A DNA stretch of 64,000 nucleotides, taken from positions 27,145,385 to 27,209,384 of the forward strand of contig NC_088295.1 in the NCBI RefSeq assembly GCF_032854445.1. Reading direction: 5' to 3'. This stretch comes from Liolophura sinensis. Its lineage: Eukaryota; Mollusca; Polyplacophora; Chitonida; Chitonidae. Positions within the stretch are counted from its first letter, which is position 1. Every line of letters begins with the position of its first letter. The notes under the pieces are model-generated. The model saw only the letters and a list, made by a program, of their open reading frames with translations. It was not told the DNA's origin and ran no database searches. The translations under genes were made by a program, and so were the position numbers. Of the stretch, positions 9,821 through 23,310 are shown piece by piece.

Positions 9821-12800
9821 GTTTATTTTCTTGCTTTTTTCTGTTAACGGTTTGGAATTTCAGAGGTGAAATTGATTTGAGATATAAACAATAAGACTGG
9901 GGATCAGAGTCACAGATGTGAAGATCCAGAGAAGCGAATCCGGAGACTTGCTCTGTTCGTATAAGGCAGGTATAGTGATTGATGCCAAAATCCCCTACAA
10001 ACTTCAAGTGCAAAGACTAGTCCCATAAGGACTGTATCTCATTTCGTTCGACACAGGAAATTTTCCCAAAGAGATCATTCCTTGAATCGCGTCGCTCCTA
10101 GTCAATTACCGTGGGTCCAAGCGAGGCACACATCCATCAAGAATTTACGAGAGCATCGCGGCTCTGGGGGGACGTGCGGTCAGCGTACGCCATTCACAGC
10201 GATTGCTTATGAGCCTCGGCAGACCCGGGCTGTAAAAGAGCTTGATGACCGCGCCGAGAAAAACTTTACATAATGTTCAAACAACAGATGGATACTCGAG
10301 GCAGAGATACTCCCAAGAGAACTCCTCTCGGGAAACCCGCCTGATTTAGTGGACAATTGGTAGAGCGAAAATTCTGATACGTTTTAAAAACTGAATTAAC
10401 CGTGTAAACATGAAGAAATAGTGGCAATTAGGCCCTGGCTGCTAATTCAAAGCCACGAGAATCGGGGAAGTGGAGCGTGAAGCTAGTACAACACCGACAG
10501 ATCCAGGCATGGATGATTGACGACAGGAAGATGGTCACCGAAAACATCTTAATATTAAAAAAAATTTGGGATGTATAATATGCCTTAGTTTAAAGTACAA
10601 AAACCCTAAAGCTAAGGACAATTCTACAGCCAGATCCGGTATTCTTTGCAGTAAGTAGTGAAGGCAAATGTCCAATGTTTAATTCTATGAGCAAAAGTTC
10701 AATCACTTAAGCTAGTTAGGGTATACCTCCAAATTTAAACATATTGAACGGTCATTGGCATATTGGCAAAATTGATATACATTTGTAAATGAAAAGTAGC
10801 CAAGAAAATAATCATCTTGGAAACGCGGAAATTTGCAGTGTATCGCAAATAGAGCCGTAGTTTTCTTGGGAGTCTAAGAAAAAAAATTTCAAACCATTGC
10901 TACGAATAAAAGTATTGGTCATTGCTGAGAGTGCTGGGTGACAATATTAGACAGAGCTGAGAGTAACGGCATCAGACATTACTGAGAGTAACAGCGTCAA
11001 ACATTAGAGAGTAACAGCATCAGACATTATTGAGAAACACGTCTGAACGTTTGTTTTGGGGACAAAGGTTGAAAAATTGAAACTACGTAACTTACGACAA
11101 ATCACAATACATGACAGAGAAGTGAAATGTTTCCATATTGTTATTTCTACCGCCATTTCCAATTCCTCTAGAATATTGTTCATTTAGTTATTTGATGCAT
11201 ATTAACTAATTTAGTGCCTGCATTCATGAGTCTGGGATAGCGATATGGCAATTTATCCGTCGAAATCGGATCATATCATTTATTTCAAGACAAACCAATT
11301 TTGAACGCACAAAAGGCAATGAGGCAGACGGAAATCTCAGTTAATCCCTTTGTAGCAGGCCGATGTAGCGGCGAGTTGGTGGCGGTCAAATCCCCGCTGC
11401 AACCAGCGAGCGAAGGTCACTGACATGATACATATCAGCGTCAACATGTCCGTCAATACTAGACAAAATTTGAATTAATGGCAAAGCAAAACACCCACCA
11501 AATAGGAGACATGCTTCAAAATATAACAAACAAGCGGAAAACAGTTATAAAGACGTTAATGACCGTGAAAGCATACATTTAGAGTTGACACAGCTCATTT
11601 ATCACACGACTTATTACAGGTCCACTACACCATGAAGACAGAACAATTGCTGCCTTCATAGTTCTATAGTGCCGTTGATTCCATATGCCATACTATATAA
11701 TGGTTGGATGAACTTCGTCGAAGTCAGTGGAATCAGAAAAGCCTGAATCTTTTCCATAACAAAAATGGATACAAATTTCAAAAAATGGTTAACTTTACAA
11801 GAAAAACATTTCTCACCATCTCTTAATAACAGCTATATGACTTATGTCGTGTATTTTCATACGTATGGAATTGTTTCTTGTTTTTAAATCTTTAATATAT
11901 AGTTTACTGCGCGTAACTTTGTCTTGAATGGCGTGCACGAAAAAAATGGCACCAATAAAGGATTGGTTATCACATTTTCAAGCGGGTTACACACGCTTTC
12001 CATGAAATCAGTCGCACATAGATAACAACTAACTTATAAACGTCTATCTAGAAATAGTAATTATAACTTCTTGCGAAGAGATGTCATCTTTGCATATATC
12101 AGATGACCTTTGATTCTAGAGTAATAGGATTTTCAAGGGAGACAAATTAGGATGGTGCTCGTGTCATTACGATGCCGTGATTGCAGGCATCTTATCTGCA
12201 GTCACATTACCCGTTACGCTATGACAGACAGCTGGGACCTTCGGCTAACAATGGAAGCATTGATCTCGTCATCTCTTCCAATGTGAAAAGATGCTCCAAG
12301 AACCCCCAAGACTCCTTTGTTCAGACGTAACATCGCTTCGACGGCAATTGCTGAAGATTGTCGCAAAATTGTGTAATTTTGCTAAGAGAAAGAAAAAAGT
12401 GTAATACTCAAAAGATCTGATAAACGTTTAGGGGAATCATGGAGTCATACCCGGGTCCGAGGTTAGATACGACCTTGCTCAGAACAAACGGGTATCAGAC
12501 GATGTCAACGTCAGCGTTTTAGATGGAGAGCTCTTTCATTTACTCTGTATAGCATCGACTATACTAACATTTCATAAGGAATCACCATTAATGCACTCCA
12601 GAACGATTTTCTTTCTTCTCTGTGTTTTTCATTAATGAGACATATCACAGTAGCGCGCTCTAGTTGTAAGTGACTCAAAACTGTCATTAATAAAACATTC
12701 ACTACCAAAACGTCTTGAAATTCAGGATTTACAACTAATATTTACCAGTGTACATCGCCATGCTGAATTGTCTTTTTTGTTTAGCAATAAGTCTTCAAAA

Positions 12801-13631
12801 ATCGTGGTTTTGCCATCATATTGCATTAAATCTTCATTTCATCCATTAAATAATGTTTGTACCGTTTGAATATTAAAGCGTGTATAGTCCATGTATACAT
12901 TAATCGTGACTGGCGACTGGTCAGTTTGCACTTGTTAACCTCTGCTGACCACGTGACAATGCACGTATGTGATGGTCAGTGAGGACTTGCTGGTAAAGGG
13001 TGATGAACCCAATCAAAATCATCAGCATTCCATAGTGACCACGTGATCCTACATGCGTCCAACAAAATTATAGCTTCTAGCGCTCATTTGTCATGACAAA
13101 TGAATTAAGCTGTCCACAACGTGTGACAATAGGAGACCTGTATCACGTGATCATGAAACGTGTCGTGGATTTAGCAAGGACCGTCCAGAAGGCATGGTTC
13201 ACTCATTAGATGATTTCGAGAACTATCTCCAAATTCTTCGGAAAGATTTTTCTGTTGGTAAAAGTCACCTGCACTAAAACCAAAGAGAACTTGACCCTAA
13301 GAATGTCTGGGTAAATCAAGACACGGCTGTAAAATTCTCACCTAATGAGCACCACGTACCACGCACTTTCTTTCTTACAATGTATACAAAGACTGAAAAT
13401 TTATACCAAGGATTCTAGATAAAAACTCACTGTCAACACAACTGTTAAAGCTATTAGGTAAATAGGCAGGGTTTTCATGAGGGAGTTTTCCTTTCTTATC
13501 TATTCAATTTTTGGTGATGTTGCTCATTCCTTAAAAATAGCTCCTAAAATAGTAATGTAAAAATTCCACTTGATACTGTCTCTGGTCTCGGTGGTTTATG
13601 TCAATGGAAATTGGTTAATGTGAATATTGAG
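9821..13631. other. No gene seen; one short degenerate tandem repeat
   Basis: No supportable exon. At about 10948-11033, a 28-31 base unit built around GAGAGTAACAGCATCAGACATTA is repeated three to four times. Several CACGTG/CACGTGA sites cluster at about 12950-13150. A moderately GC-raised block at about 12120-12350 has no open frame of note and could be regulatory. Confidence 0.5.
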
Positions 13632-13692
13632 CCGGAACGTTCTGGCCAATGTTGTGGACGATTCGCATACGAATGTCTATATCGATTTCTAT
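13632..13692 (+). repeat. Dispersed repeat family, copy 1 (degenerate)
   Basis: Contains GCATACGAATGTCTAT preceded by a diverged form of AATGTCCATTTTGGTTGACG. It aligns with the copies at 14963, 26100, 39525 and 52706, best with the 26100 copy (GGCATACGAATGTCTG). No terminal structure is visible. Confidence 0.45.
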
Positions 13693-13845
13693 GTAGACAT
13701 TCTATATATAGACGTGTCTATATATACGCCTGCATTTGAAGATTTATATTTTGGAACAGACATCAAGCGGTAGCCCAAAAAATCTATTAAATCGTAGTAA
13801 TTCTACTTGATATTATAACCATTGCTAAAGACACAAGGGGACAAG

Positions 13846-13925
13846 AATGAATGAGTGAATGATTATGACAGCATTTCAGTCATGTCAAGAACATGTTTAA
13901 AATAGGAAGCAGGCAGTGAATGGCT
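13846..13925 (+). mobile_element. Degenerate SINE-like fragment (family 2)
   Basis: GAATGATTATGAC followed by GCATTTCAGTCATGTC matches the copy at 29333-29410, which has GGCAATATTTCAGTCATATCGTGGCC. The wording is typical of a common mollusc short interspersed repeat. This copy has a deletion and no tail. Confidence 0.4.
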
Positions 13926-14029
13926 TACGAACTGATGAGGACATTCAAAATAAAACAAAAATAGACGGAAATGGTTGAAAACCAGTTTTAAAAAAACAAA
14001 CCTTCTTTAAAACTGGAAAATTATACACA

Positions 14030-14196
14030 AGGAGAAATGTATATTACTATGAAATTAAGTATGTTGAAATGTATATCACTATGAAAGGAAGTATGTTGAA
14101 ATGTATATTACTATGAAAGGAAGTATGTTGAAATTTATATTACTATGAAAGGAAGTATGTTGAAATGTATATTACTATGACAGGAAGTATGTTGAA
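14030..14196 (+). repeat. 32-bp tandem repeat, about five units
   Basis: GTATGTTGAA recurs at 14059, 14091, 14123, 14155 and 14187, exactly 32 bases apart. Units differ by one to three substitutions, so the array looks young. The period is not a multiple of three and no coding is suggested. Confidence 0.92.
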
Positions 14197-14962
14197 GTCC
14201 CAGGTTATAACAATCGTATTGGAAAGGAAGGAATGAAGTGGCACTGTTAAGAAGCCGCTTTCAATTAACCAAGTCGTATTCTCAGCACACCTGGTCAGGT
14301 TAGACGGTGTCAGTGAGAGGAGGTGTCAGCTAGTGGCTAGCTCACGCCCAAACTGCACACCGACGGCTACTGTCTAGTCTACACACACGATTAAACCCCG
14401 GATCAACTAATTAATTTGAGGACAAGGGTAGACATGATGAGGTCAGCCCGTGCACGGAACACCAGACCAGCACGTGCGAACCCTGCTCACACTCGCTCAC
14501 CCCTGTTATCCCACTTATCTTTCTAACCGCGTGTTTTGACACATGGCTTCTAAGGTCACAGGTGACAGAAGACATTTTCTTGAAGTAAATACAATTCAAG
14601 TTGCTCTGTTTCAGCCCTTTCGTGACGCTCCAACAGCAGTCTACTAACACAGGTGTCACCAGATCTAGTACCGTAAACCCACAAGCTTCAGCCATCAAGA
14701 GTTTCATTCGTTAACGTAAGCTGCCAGTAAACGTTTCATACCGCAACTTATAGTTGGTTTGTAACAGATGCCAAATGATATGTTTCTTTAAATGGATCAA
14801 AATATCAGATCAGATATTCGTATATCCCTCCCAGGAATCAATAATGGCCGTCCAAATGGATTTTTGCAAAACCTATTACCAAATCAACCTTTAAGAGGAT
14901 GTAATTTCCAAAACAATCATTGACAAAAATTGCCAAAACAGCTATCTTGCGATAATTAACCA

Positions 14963-15016
14963 GGAATGTCCATTTTGGTTGACGGCTGGTATAAGAATCT
15001 GTTTCGACGCCTAGAT
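14963..15016 (+). repeat. Dispersed repeat family, copy 2
   Basis: Contains AATGTCCATTTTGGTTGACG, then GCTGGTATAAGAATCTGTTT, then CGACGCCTAGAT. This is the best-preserved of five related copies in the window and defines the core of about 55-60 bases. The flank at 14850-15060 also carries repeated TTGCCAAA motifs. Confidence 0.65.
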
Positions 15017-15054
15017 TATCACACATTCCAAAACAAATATTTAATCAGTTGCCA

Positions 15055-15355
15055 AAGCAACAATAATGTCTTTTTGAAGAACACACTGCTGTTGCACCTG
15101 CTCATGGAAATAACTAATGTTGGATCTGTTTACAGAGCATAATGTCTATCTGAGGAACATTGATTGTGCATCAGGGCATGGAAATAACTAATGTTGGATC
15201 TGTTTACAGAGCATAATGTCTGTCTGAAAAACACTGGTGTTGCATCTGGGCAAGGAAATGCTTGATGAGGCATCTGGACGTGGAAAACACCAACGATGCA
15301 TCTTTCACGGATGCACAGTGTCGACCTGAAAATACTGGCGTGCATCTGGGCGTGG
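15055..15355 (+). repeat. 74-bp degenerate tandem repeat, about 3-4 units
   Basis: CATGGAAATAACTAATGTTG starts at 15103 and 15177, each followed by TTTACAGAGCATAATGTCT. Further diverged units with GCATCTGGGC...GGAAA run to about 15355. Confidence 0.75.
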
Positions 15356-15657
15356 ACATCCTTCTCGGCGTGAAAAATCAGTTATGTTGCAGTTGTGTTA
15401 TAATAAAGCGCAGAAACACAGCCATGATCAGAAACTGAGATTAGGAAAGTTTGATGGATTTTCCTCGATAATCAATTTCTGAACAAAAGTCTTAAAACCA
15501 TTGGCTGGTCACTTCATCATAATATTGTATAAGAAAGGATAACTCAGGGTGTCAGAAAAGACTAGCAGCACAGTATACACAGTAAAAGACAATTGGTTTT
15601 GAAATGAGTCTTATCCTTATGTATGTGTTTCATTTATTGCTAGAACACATTTTTTTT

Positions 15658-15677
15658 GGGGGGGGGAGGGGGGAGGG
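15658..15677 (+). repeat. G-rich tract with quadruplex potential
   Basis: A run of nine G, then A, six G, A, three G, directly after eight T. There are enough G-triplets for an intramolecular G-quadruplex on the plus strand. It may be polymorphic in length. Confidence 0.6.
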
Positions 15678-18600
15678 TCTATTTATTTCAATTTATAGAA
15701 ATCTGTTCCTTCTTTAAGTACGCGGTGTCCTTGCCCCATAGACAAGTGTCTTGGGAAGTCACCTGAATGTTCACAGCCAGCGACAGAGTATCATTAAGCA
15801 GTTTTTAAGTTAAACTTGTCTTGCAGTATTTTTCCTCCAAGCTCTATCCAGATTCTTTAGATATTATTCTGTATTAAAGCGCGAACGACCAATCAGATCA
15901 AGTAAAAACAATTGTAGTCCATGCATCTAAGTGTTTGCATTGTATATTTTCCCTAGTGCAGGTCAACTATCAGCATTTGTAAAAATGCTAAGCTACTTTG
16001 CCATTTAGATTTGAACATATGACTGATAGTTAAACTTTTTGGATCACACAAACCATGCATAGCCTCGATCTTCATCCACTTTAATATAGTTCAATCATTT
16101 GAAGGAGGTCTACAAAAGACACACAGCCTTTACGGGCAGTGTGGGTCAGTTGACTTGATACCCTCAGTCCTGTACCCTCAATCAATTACCCTAAACTTCT
16201 CTGGTTAACTTTAGAACACCGATAGTTTCAAGGGGTTAGTTGGACTAATATTCCGAATAATCGTCAATTATTCTCGTTCTTTGCCCGGATTTAGGGTTTA
16301 TGCATTCTGTAATCTCCCAATCCGCAACTGTCGTTCGTTCCCATCTTTTTATCTACCACCATCGGGTTAGTTTACGCGCCTGCCGCTGGTGAGTGGACGT
16401 AAAAGTTGGATCAGTTGCGGATTTTCCAATTCTGTTGAGAAGGCTTGACTAGAAGCACCCTAATATCCGCCAGCACTTTGATTAAATTTGCTCGATCTCA
16501 CCCGTATCGGCTGTCTACTCAAGCCCAATGCGGACAACTTGCTCCCCTGATCCTCTGTCTCCATCTTTTACAATCACCAAATTGGACGGTTTTAGGTTGA
16601 AAAAAAATCTAGAAAACCAGGACTGGTAGGATCTCTGTAAAACTTAAAATTGGTGGTCAAAGAGAGTTACATCTTGTCCTTCCGTTAAATAGTTTTCAGA
16701 CTCTCTGACAGAAGCACATTTGAGATATGTGTTTTTAATGAACACATCTTCATATATATCAGCATAACACACGATTTGGATTCTATAAATTACATATGCA
16801 CCATTTCTTGTATCTTCGTGGGGTTGAAAACTATGGATTGTTTCTTATTACGTAACTCTGTCTCAATTTTCTTATTTATATAAACCTACAGTCTTAGGTA
16901 TTCCAGTCGGTGCTTTATGCTGAAAATTGTTAGGAAATTAGCCTTGTGACTATTGACGCCTTCATTTACCTGATGAACCATAATCATCTAGAATTATAGT
17001 GTAGTTTTTCCTCTTTCGACGCAAGTAACCCTAAGTTGCTCTTCTACTTGTGTGTACCCATTTACATGAACATGCAGTAAGAATAAAACCCTGACCGATG
17101 TAAACTACCTGGTTATAATCATGACCATGTTTCCGCATGTCGCTGATCTAGCTTTACTTTCCACTCTGCTGTCGTTTACACTGCTAGTTTCACCTAAATG
17201 TATGTTAAATGTATCGCTCTGTGAGAAGGTAAATTGGGACAATTATACACAGAAGCAGGCAAATAAGATTTAGAACAAGTTTTTAAATCCGCTGAATAAT
17301 ACGCATAAGTAAACGAATAGTTTCAGTTTCGTTTCGATTCAACCTAAAACCGATATTAATTGTCTTTGCACACACGTTAGATGAATATGTATCAGTGAAT
17401 GTGAAGTCAAACCAGGGCGAGCGATCGAGGGGTAACACGGTGAATGCAATGCTAACATAAATGAGGAAATATGGCAAAAGACGACATAGCATGTTGTATT
17501 GACCGAGGCAAGCTGGAGATTTAGAGGCATTCCGGGGACATGCACGGGATTCTCTCCCCAACCAGATGTCTCGGTGAAAAGCGGTTTGGAACAGCGATGA
17601 CACAAGAGACATCAAAGAGCGCCGACTGTGAAGAAAAGATAAAAGAATAGAGCTTCGTACACAGAAAACAAAGCTTTCTAGATATCGTCAACAGAACTTG
17701 ATCCAAACAGGATCGCTTAAACAGTTGCTTCTGTGCCAAAAACGAAATCTCCTCAGAACACATACAAAGTAGTCCTTGGAAGGGTAGGCTTTATATATAG
17801 TTTTCGTTAATTAATTCATTTACCCAAATACAGAAAACGCAGCGTCAGCAAATTATCAAGGACAGGACTGAAACTTGTGTAAAGCAGTGGGACATTGTCA
17901 CAAATAAAATTTAACGAAAAGAAACAAGCATTAGTTTATGTTAGAACTATATGTCATAACAAACTGCAGTTAGGTGAAACAGTTTCTGGAAACAGTGTTC
18001 TAAAACAGCTTCGCATCATATACTTTGGTATAATACTTCCGCACTTTATAAAATAAAATATCCTAGTGGCGGATGGTCTCAAACTACACAGATCCACCCA
18101 ATAACGAAACCTGTTGTGTATAACAATTATTTTCTTCAAGCAAAGAATATTTCTCTCGTACACTTATGAACATGGAATGTATGTATTTCTTTCTTCGGGG
18201 CAAACACACCCAAACAGTGTATATGATATAGAGCAAGACCAGACAGCTACAAATTGCTTACTTTTAATCCCACAATCCGAAACTTTTAATTGAACGTTAA
18301 AGGGTGTATCCATAATCCTAAGGAAGAAATTCCTTAACGGATTTCTCTAGTTTACGCCCGTCGTTCCGGGGTTGTCTCTTTGAAGTTTTCGGGCAAAGAT
18401 AGGAGGATTTTCAAGATTAGATATTTGTTTTATCTTTGAGCAAAGTCATCCAAACAAACAAGGTATCTCTTTTCAAAGACAATCCTTTCTCTAAGGTGTA
18501 AATGAGCATTTATCCAATATGATAAAAAATGGTCAGAGCATCATTGTTCTCGATCTGGTTTTAAAATAAATATTGTCAAGTAACGTGAGAAAACGTAGAA

Positions 18601-19584
18601 ATATTGAAAAGAGGATATTTAACAGAAATCTTTTTGAAACAAATTTCGCTTGAAATCATGAAGGAAAACCTCTTCTGACATTTAGATTTATCGTTTTAAT
18701 TCTTATTTAATGGAGAATAATGGTTTGTATTTAGACAACACGTTGTGCGTTTATATGTATGTGCTTGTTGATTCGGATTCTTCTTATACTAAAGTAATGC
18801 AAACAACAAAATAGCAGACAAAGAGCATGTTAAACATAGTAAATTTGATATAGTTTAAAATCTTAATTCGCTATTGGCAGAGATAACAAGACAATTCCTG
18901 GATTTTTTTACAAAGAAAAATACTCACTGAATTAATACTTTTCACCTTAATTTGTACATAACCTGACATGAAAAGTCCAATCATTTATAAGAATCAATTA
19001 TTTCTTGCACATATATCACATAAATAATCACAATGACATAGTATATATTGACTATGTTTCGAACAACCACCACAGCATTTCGTTTTAAACAACATTTTCA
19101 TGAAGATAATTGAATAAAAACGATGTAGAAACAATAGTCGGTGCTGGTCGTTTGCAATAATTGGCCTTTTATTCCCGTTATCTTACTTCTCAAAAACTTA
19201 ATCGCCACAATTTTGTCAATGTGACATAAGGAATTTGCTCCCTTAGAACAACATCCAATGACATATCTATACTTATTAATCAGGCGTACTTTGTGGTTGC
19301 ATTAGAATGTTCCTTGTCTAGAAACGATGAAATAAATGATCAATCCCTATACAGGTTGGCATAAGTTCACTTATAATTACTGCAAGTCTTATATTTAGAC
19401 TTATAAACTTGCTTTTAGCAACATTTCTTCCCTATCCTTGTTAAACTGACAGACCGAATCCTATTTTAATATGCAATGAATAGGGTCAACGTAGTATAGT
19501 AAAAAAAAAGGGTGTAGTGGCCACAGACATACAAAAATATTAACACGTTGTGTTCCCGTTGTCTTTACAAGCAATTTTGCGGCT
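15678..19584. other. No gene seen; one GC-raised block
   Basis: The block at about 16140-16580 is less AT-rich than its surroundings and has no long frame, so it could be regulatory. Overlapping minus-strand frames at 17283-17763 (80-110 codons) lack splice pairs and recognisable domains. The rest is AT-rich with nothing to report. Confidence 0.5.
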
Positions 19585-19635
19585 GGAAGAATTTATGCCA
19601 CAAGAAGAATTTATCTAACCGGAAGAATTTATGAG
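19585..19635 (+). repeat. Short direct repeat GGAAGAATTTATG, three copies
   Basis: (G)GAAGAATTTATG, or a one-base variant, occurs three times about 17 bases apart. The function is unknown. Confidence 0.6.
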
Positions 19636-20254
19636 ACTTCAAAAAAGTTATAGGTTGCAGGTCTCACTTGTATATTTTATTAAAACATAATTTATTTATT
19701 TTTTATAATTATTATGCATGCATTCTACAGGTTAACAATTAAAGACATGTAAAGACATATATACATACATATATATATGTATAAAGGATATATTTTTGTA
19801 ACCCCGAACGCGCGTTTTTTGGGGAAATGTAACACTTTTTTGCATATAACACTTTCAGACAATGTAACTTTTTGTGAAATCGTGCTATTACTACAATTAT
19901 TAGAAAAAATGTATCAAGAAATCTGTAATAGAGATATCTTTTAAAATCAAGAGTTATCATGTTATCATGTCAACTGATGCCTGTCAGTCAAAAAATCCGC
20001 GTTAAAAGGAAATATATTTTTGTACACACCGAATTGTTATGTGGTTACATAAAGTCGGCTTCAGACGGCGTAGTTAGTCGTATCTGTTCCACTTATCAAA
20101 ATGGGACAAGCTTTTTCAAACGATTTAAAACATTCTGCTAAAATCGATTGATAGTTGCTATACGTTTTTGTTAAATTCTGCAAGACGACATTGGGCAAAT
20201 CGTAATATTTATATATTTATTTATTTATACAGATCGAATGTTACAGGGTATAGT

Positions 20255-20282
20255 CCTTTTTTTCAAATGCTGTGAAAAAAGG
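20255..20282. repeat. Short perfect-type hairpin
   Basis: CCTTTTTTTCA is followed after a short loop by TGAAAAAAGG, giving a stem of about ten base pairs. There is no element around it that explains it. Confidence 0.45.
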
Positions 20283-22587
20283 CTTTTGATTTGGTTTTAA
20301 AGCAAAGTAGTATAGTCTTTTATTTTGTAATTAATTCAGAAGATCTAAACTAAGACGTTTAGCGCTAAAGTAGTTGGTTAATACCATGGTGTAGAATAAC
20401 GATATTAATAAAGTGTCATGTCCATGTATGCAAAACATATAAGTCCAGGGATATACTGACTTAGAGCGACGAACAACAATTAATAGTTTGATGGTGCCTT
20501 TCCATGCCAGTTCAGACAAACGTTCAAGACTTGCTCTGATTAGGTGGAAAAATAATCGATCCCATTCAAGTGTTAAAAGTCAAATTCTCAAAAACAGTGT
20601 TTCCTCCCTAGAATACACATTCCATCTCATAACCAAGTGCAAAAAAGACACAATTCAGACTGTGGTGTAGTCTGAAGGTTTAACACAAACCAAAAAAGAA
20701 CTATCAAAGTTGTCATGAATGCCTGAAGGCATACAAAATGGTCTAGACGCATCAATATAATGAATATCGAACTTGTGTATACTATGCTGCTATATAACTT
20801 AAGCAAACTATGTATCTTAGATACACTTTGAGTGACACTGATACAGGCGTACCAACATGGTCATTTCATTTCACCCGAAGGCCGTATATTACCAATAGCT
20901 CCGGGTTAAAGAGTTTTAGACACTTGAAATAAGAAACTGTAATTACGTACAGGATTGCTGAAGGAATCAAACTTTAAACGAGACAAAGATTGCGCTCATA
21001 CGTTGTTACGAGCCGTTGAGGCATGCATATTCGCCACAGAAATGGGCAGCAAGTCGCCAACAGAAATTTTACAATCTTAGTTTCAAATTAATGTGCATTT
21101 AGAATTACACGTGGTACAAAGGGACGATATGTAATTTATAGGAAATACTCAAAAACATGGCCGCGCCCAGTAGTTTGACAACGACAAGATAGCTCATCGT
21201 TTCTTCTATGGCTGAATCAAATGATGCATTCACGTGATCTAGTGACCTCACCGGTTGACTTCTGAGAAAAAGTCCGCCAGAAATAAAATGGATCGTATAT
21301 ATCTTAGAGTTGCATGATATCTCGACGTAGGGCCGACGAAGGATGTAGGATTAGTTGTGTTTTAGAATAGCATTAATATATGACATATACTCTGACAGAA
21401 TTATAAACAATACATCTGAGTGTTGCTTTTTTGCTCATAATTTCTGGTTTGCTGTTGGCCAGATATCAGGGCGTTGTGTATGGATTGAGTAAAATAACAC
21501 AAACTATAAATCGTGAAAAAAATAAAGAAACCGAGAAAAATTAGAAACGTCTCCAAAAAACCTTATTACATATGCATAAGATTGTCTAAGGCTGCTCAAA
21601 CATACCATTGTACCTTAGACAGCGACAAAAAAGGGCAGGCGTTGATTATCCAGGGAAAATTTCTAGGACGGCATACAACATGTCTGAATTCTTCTTACTG
21701 ACGAACAACAACAACCTGTACTGTGTAAGTAATTTTAACAATTCATTTTGACAAAACGTGAAAAATTCTGCTTACGTTTCAAATGTTGCATTGCCTGTGG
21801 TGAGGGAGAGGTATAGCATAGCATATGCAGTGATTTATATAAGGCATTAGCTGCAGCTTGATAATAGATATTAAATGACATATTTAATTGTAGGAACAAT
21901 ACAGCAGTTAACCTTAATTCTGAATGTACGACGTAATCCTTGACTTGTACCTTTCAATTCACCATCATGCATTTAGCAAACACCACGAAAGAGCTGTTCC
22001 TATAGGACCACTCCAGTTGAGCGATTGTTTTTCGACCTAAATTCATAAACGCATATTCACAACTTGTTACAAAGTTTTAAAGGACTCACATGTGCTCATT
22101 GTTATTTCCATCTGACCAGTGTGTATATCTGACTTTCCATAACCAATAACCTCCAATGAGCAAGTTCCTGTAACGATATAGTTTAATTACAAGTTTCTAC
22201 TGAGATGAGAATTTTTTCTACTGAAAGTTCCATCTTTGTCCCATCTTTCATTACAAAATGGTATATTGTTATACATGTATTATTAAGATTTCTGTAGATT
22301 CATTGAATACGTGTACTAATACGTTAATACATGTTTATATATTAACCTATTAGTACATGTTGAGTATATTTTTTAATTTTTCGCTTTTGCTTCATATTTT
22401 CTCCATGTTCATTACAATTATCTTAGTAGAAAGGCCATCTTTTAGTCTAAGATAACACCATTTGAAGCACACCGTTTGGTTTTAATCATATTTCTTATTT
22501 GTCGTCGATGTTTAATTTCGAGAGGTGACAAATAACAGCGATGACTGGGCATTACGTCTGACTGCGTATTGACTCGTCTGTATTAAT
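20283..22587. other. No gene seen
   Basis: AT-rich, with only short frames (60-62 codons at 20488-20670 and 21513-21701) that have no ATG with good context, splice pair or recognisable domain. Confidence 0.5.
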
Positions 22588-22668
22588 ATGGCTCATATCC
22601 TGAGCACAAGACAAGCTCTGTCGTCCGGGCAAGGTACCGGCCAGTTTGGTTATCTTAAGATTACACAG
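22588..22668 (+). CDS. Weak candidate first coding exon (27 codons)
   Basis: An ATG with A at -3 and G at +4 opens 27 codons (starting MAHILSTRQALSSGQG) up to CAG|GTATGT at 22668/22669, phase 0. Without splicing the frame stops at 22684-22686. The candidate downstream acceptor at 22955-22956 (T-rich tract) joins to only 22 more codons. Translation context and donor are good, but there is no homology and no independent support. Confidence 0.15.
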
Positions 22669-23310
22669 GTATGTGCGAACGTTTGAGCGACCCGGTGGAA
22701 TGCTCGCTATGTCCAAGACGAAAACTATTACAGATTTTCCAAACAGCTGATTGAATTAAAACAGATATTGGAAGTGGACCATACCCGAGAGAAGCGGGGG
22801 TGGCTTGACCTCTGTGGAAGAGGTCAGGATGAAAAGGGGGTGCTCTAGCCTGTGTGTTTGGGAATAAATACACAGGCAGATATAGCGGGATGTGGACAAG
22901 GCCACGCTGGCTTAGTGTTAATCTGACTCAGTCGCTGAAGACCTTTTTTTTGCAAGTTTCTGGGATGCTCCACGCACGCATGCTCGTCACATACCGTGCT
23001 AATAAGCTCAGCAGTGATGCGCTGAAACAAATAAACAACCAGCCAAAAACAGGGACCTTCAGAAAACAAATATTCCGTTATCTTTGCGTAGTTGTGAATG
23101 CGTGAAAGTACATTGGTCTGTAAATGGCCATAGCTGCTGGTCTGAGGAAAGGAGGATCGGCCTATGTTTCGCTGTAGTTAGGGCACTGATCGGAAAGCAG
23201 GACAAGAGATGCAAGATGTCGTCGACGTAGACAGTCGATTTACAGAGTCTTAAAAGATCAATTAGACTATGCGAACACTTCTGTCCACCATGCACATCTG
23301 ATGCCCTTAC

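Noticed and set aside
10355-10380. tRNA A-box-like sequence (AATTGGTAGAGCG)
   Set aside because: No B box at the right distance and no cloverleaf arms could be paired.
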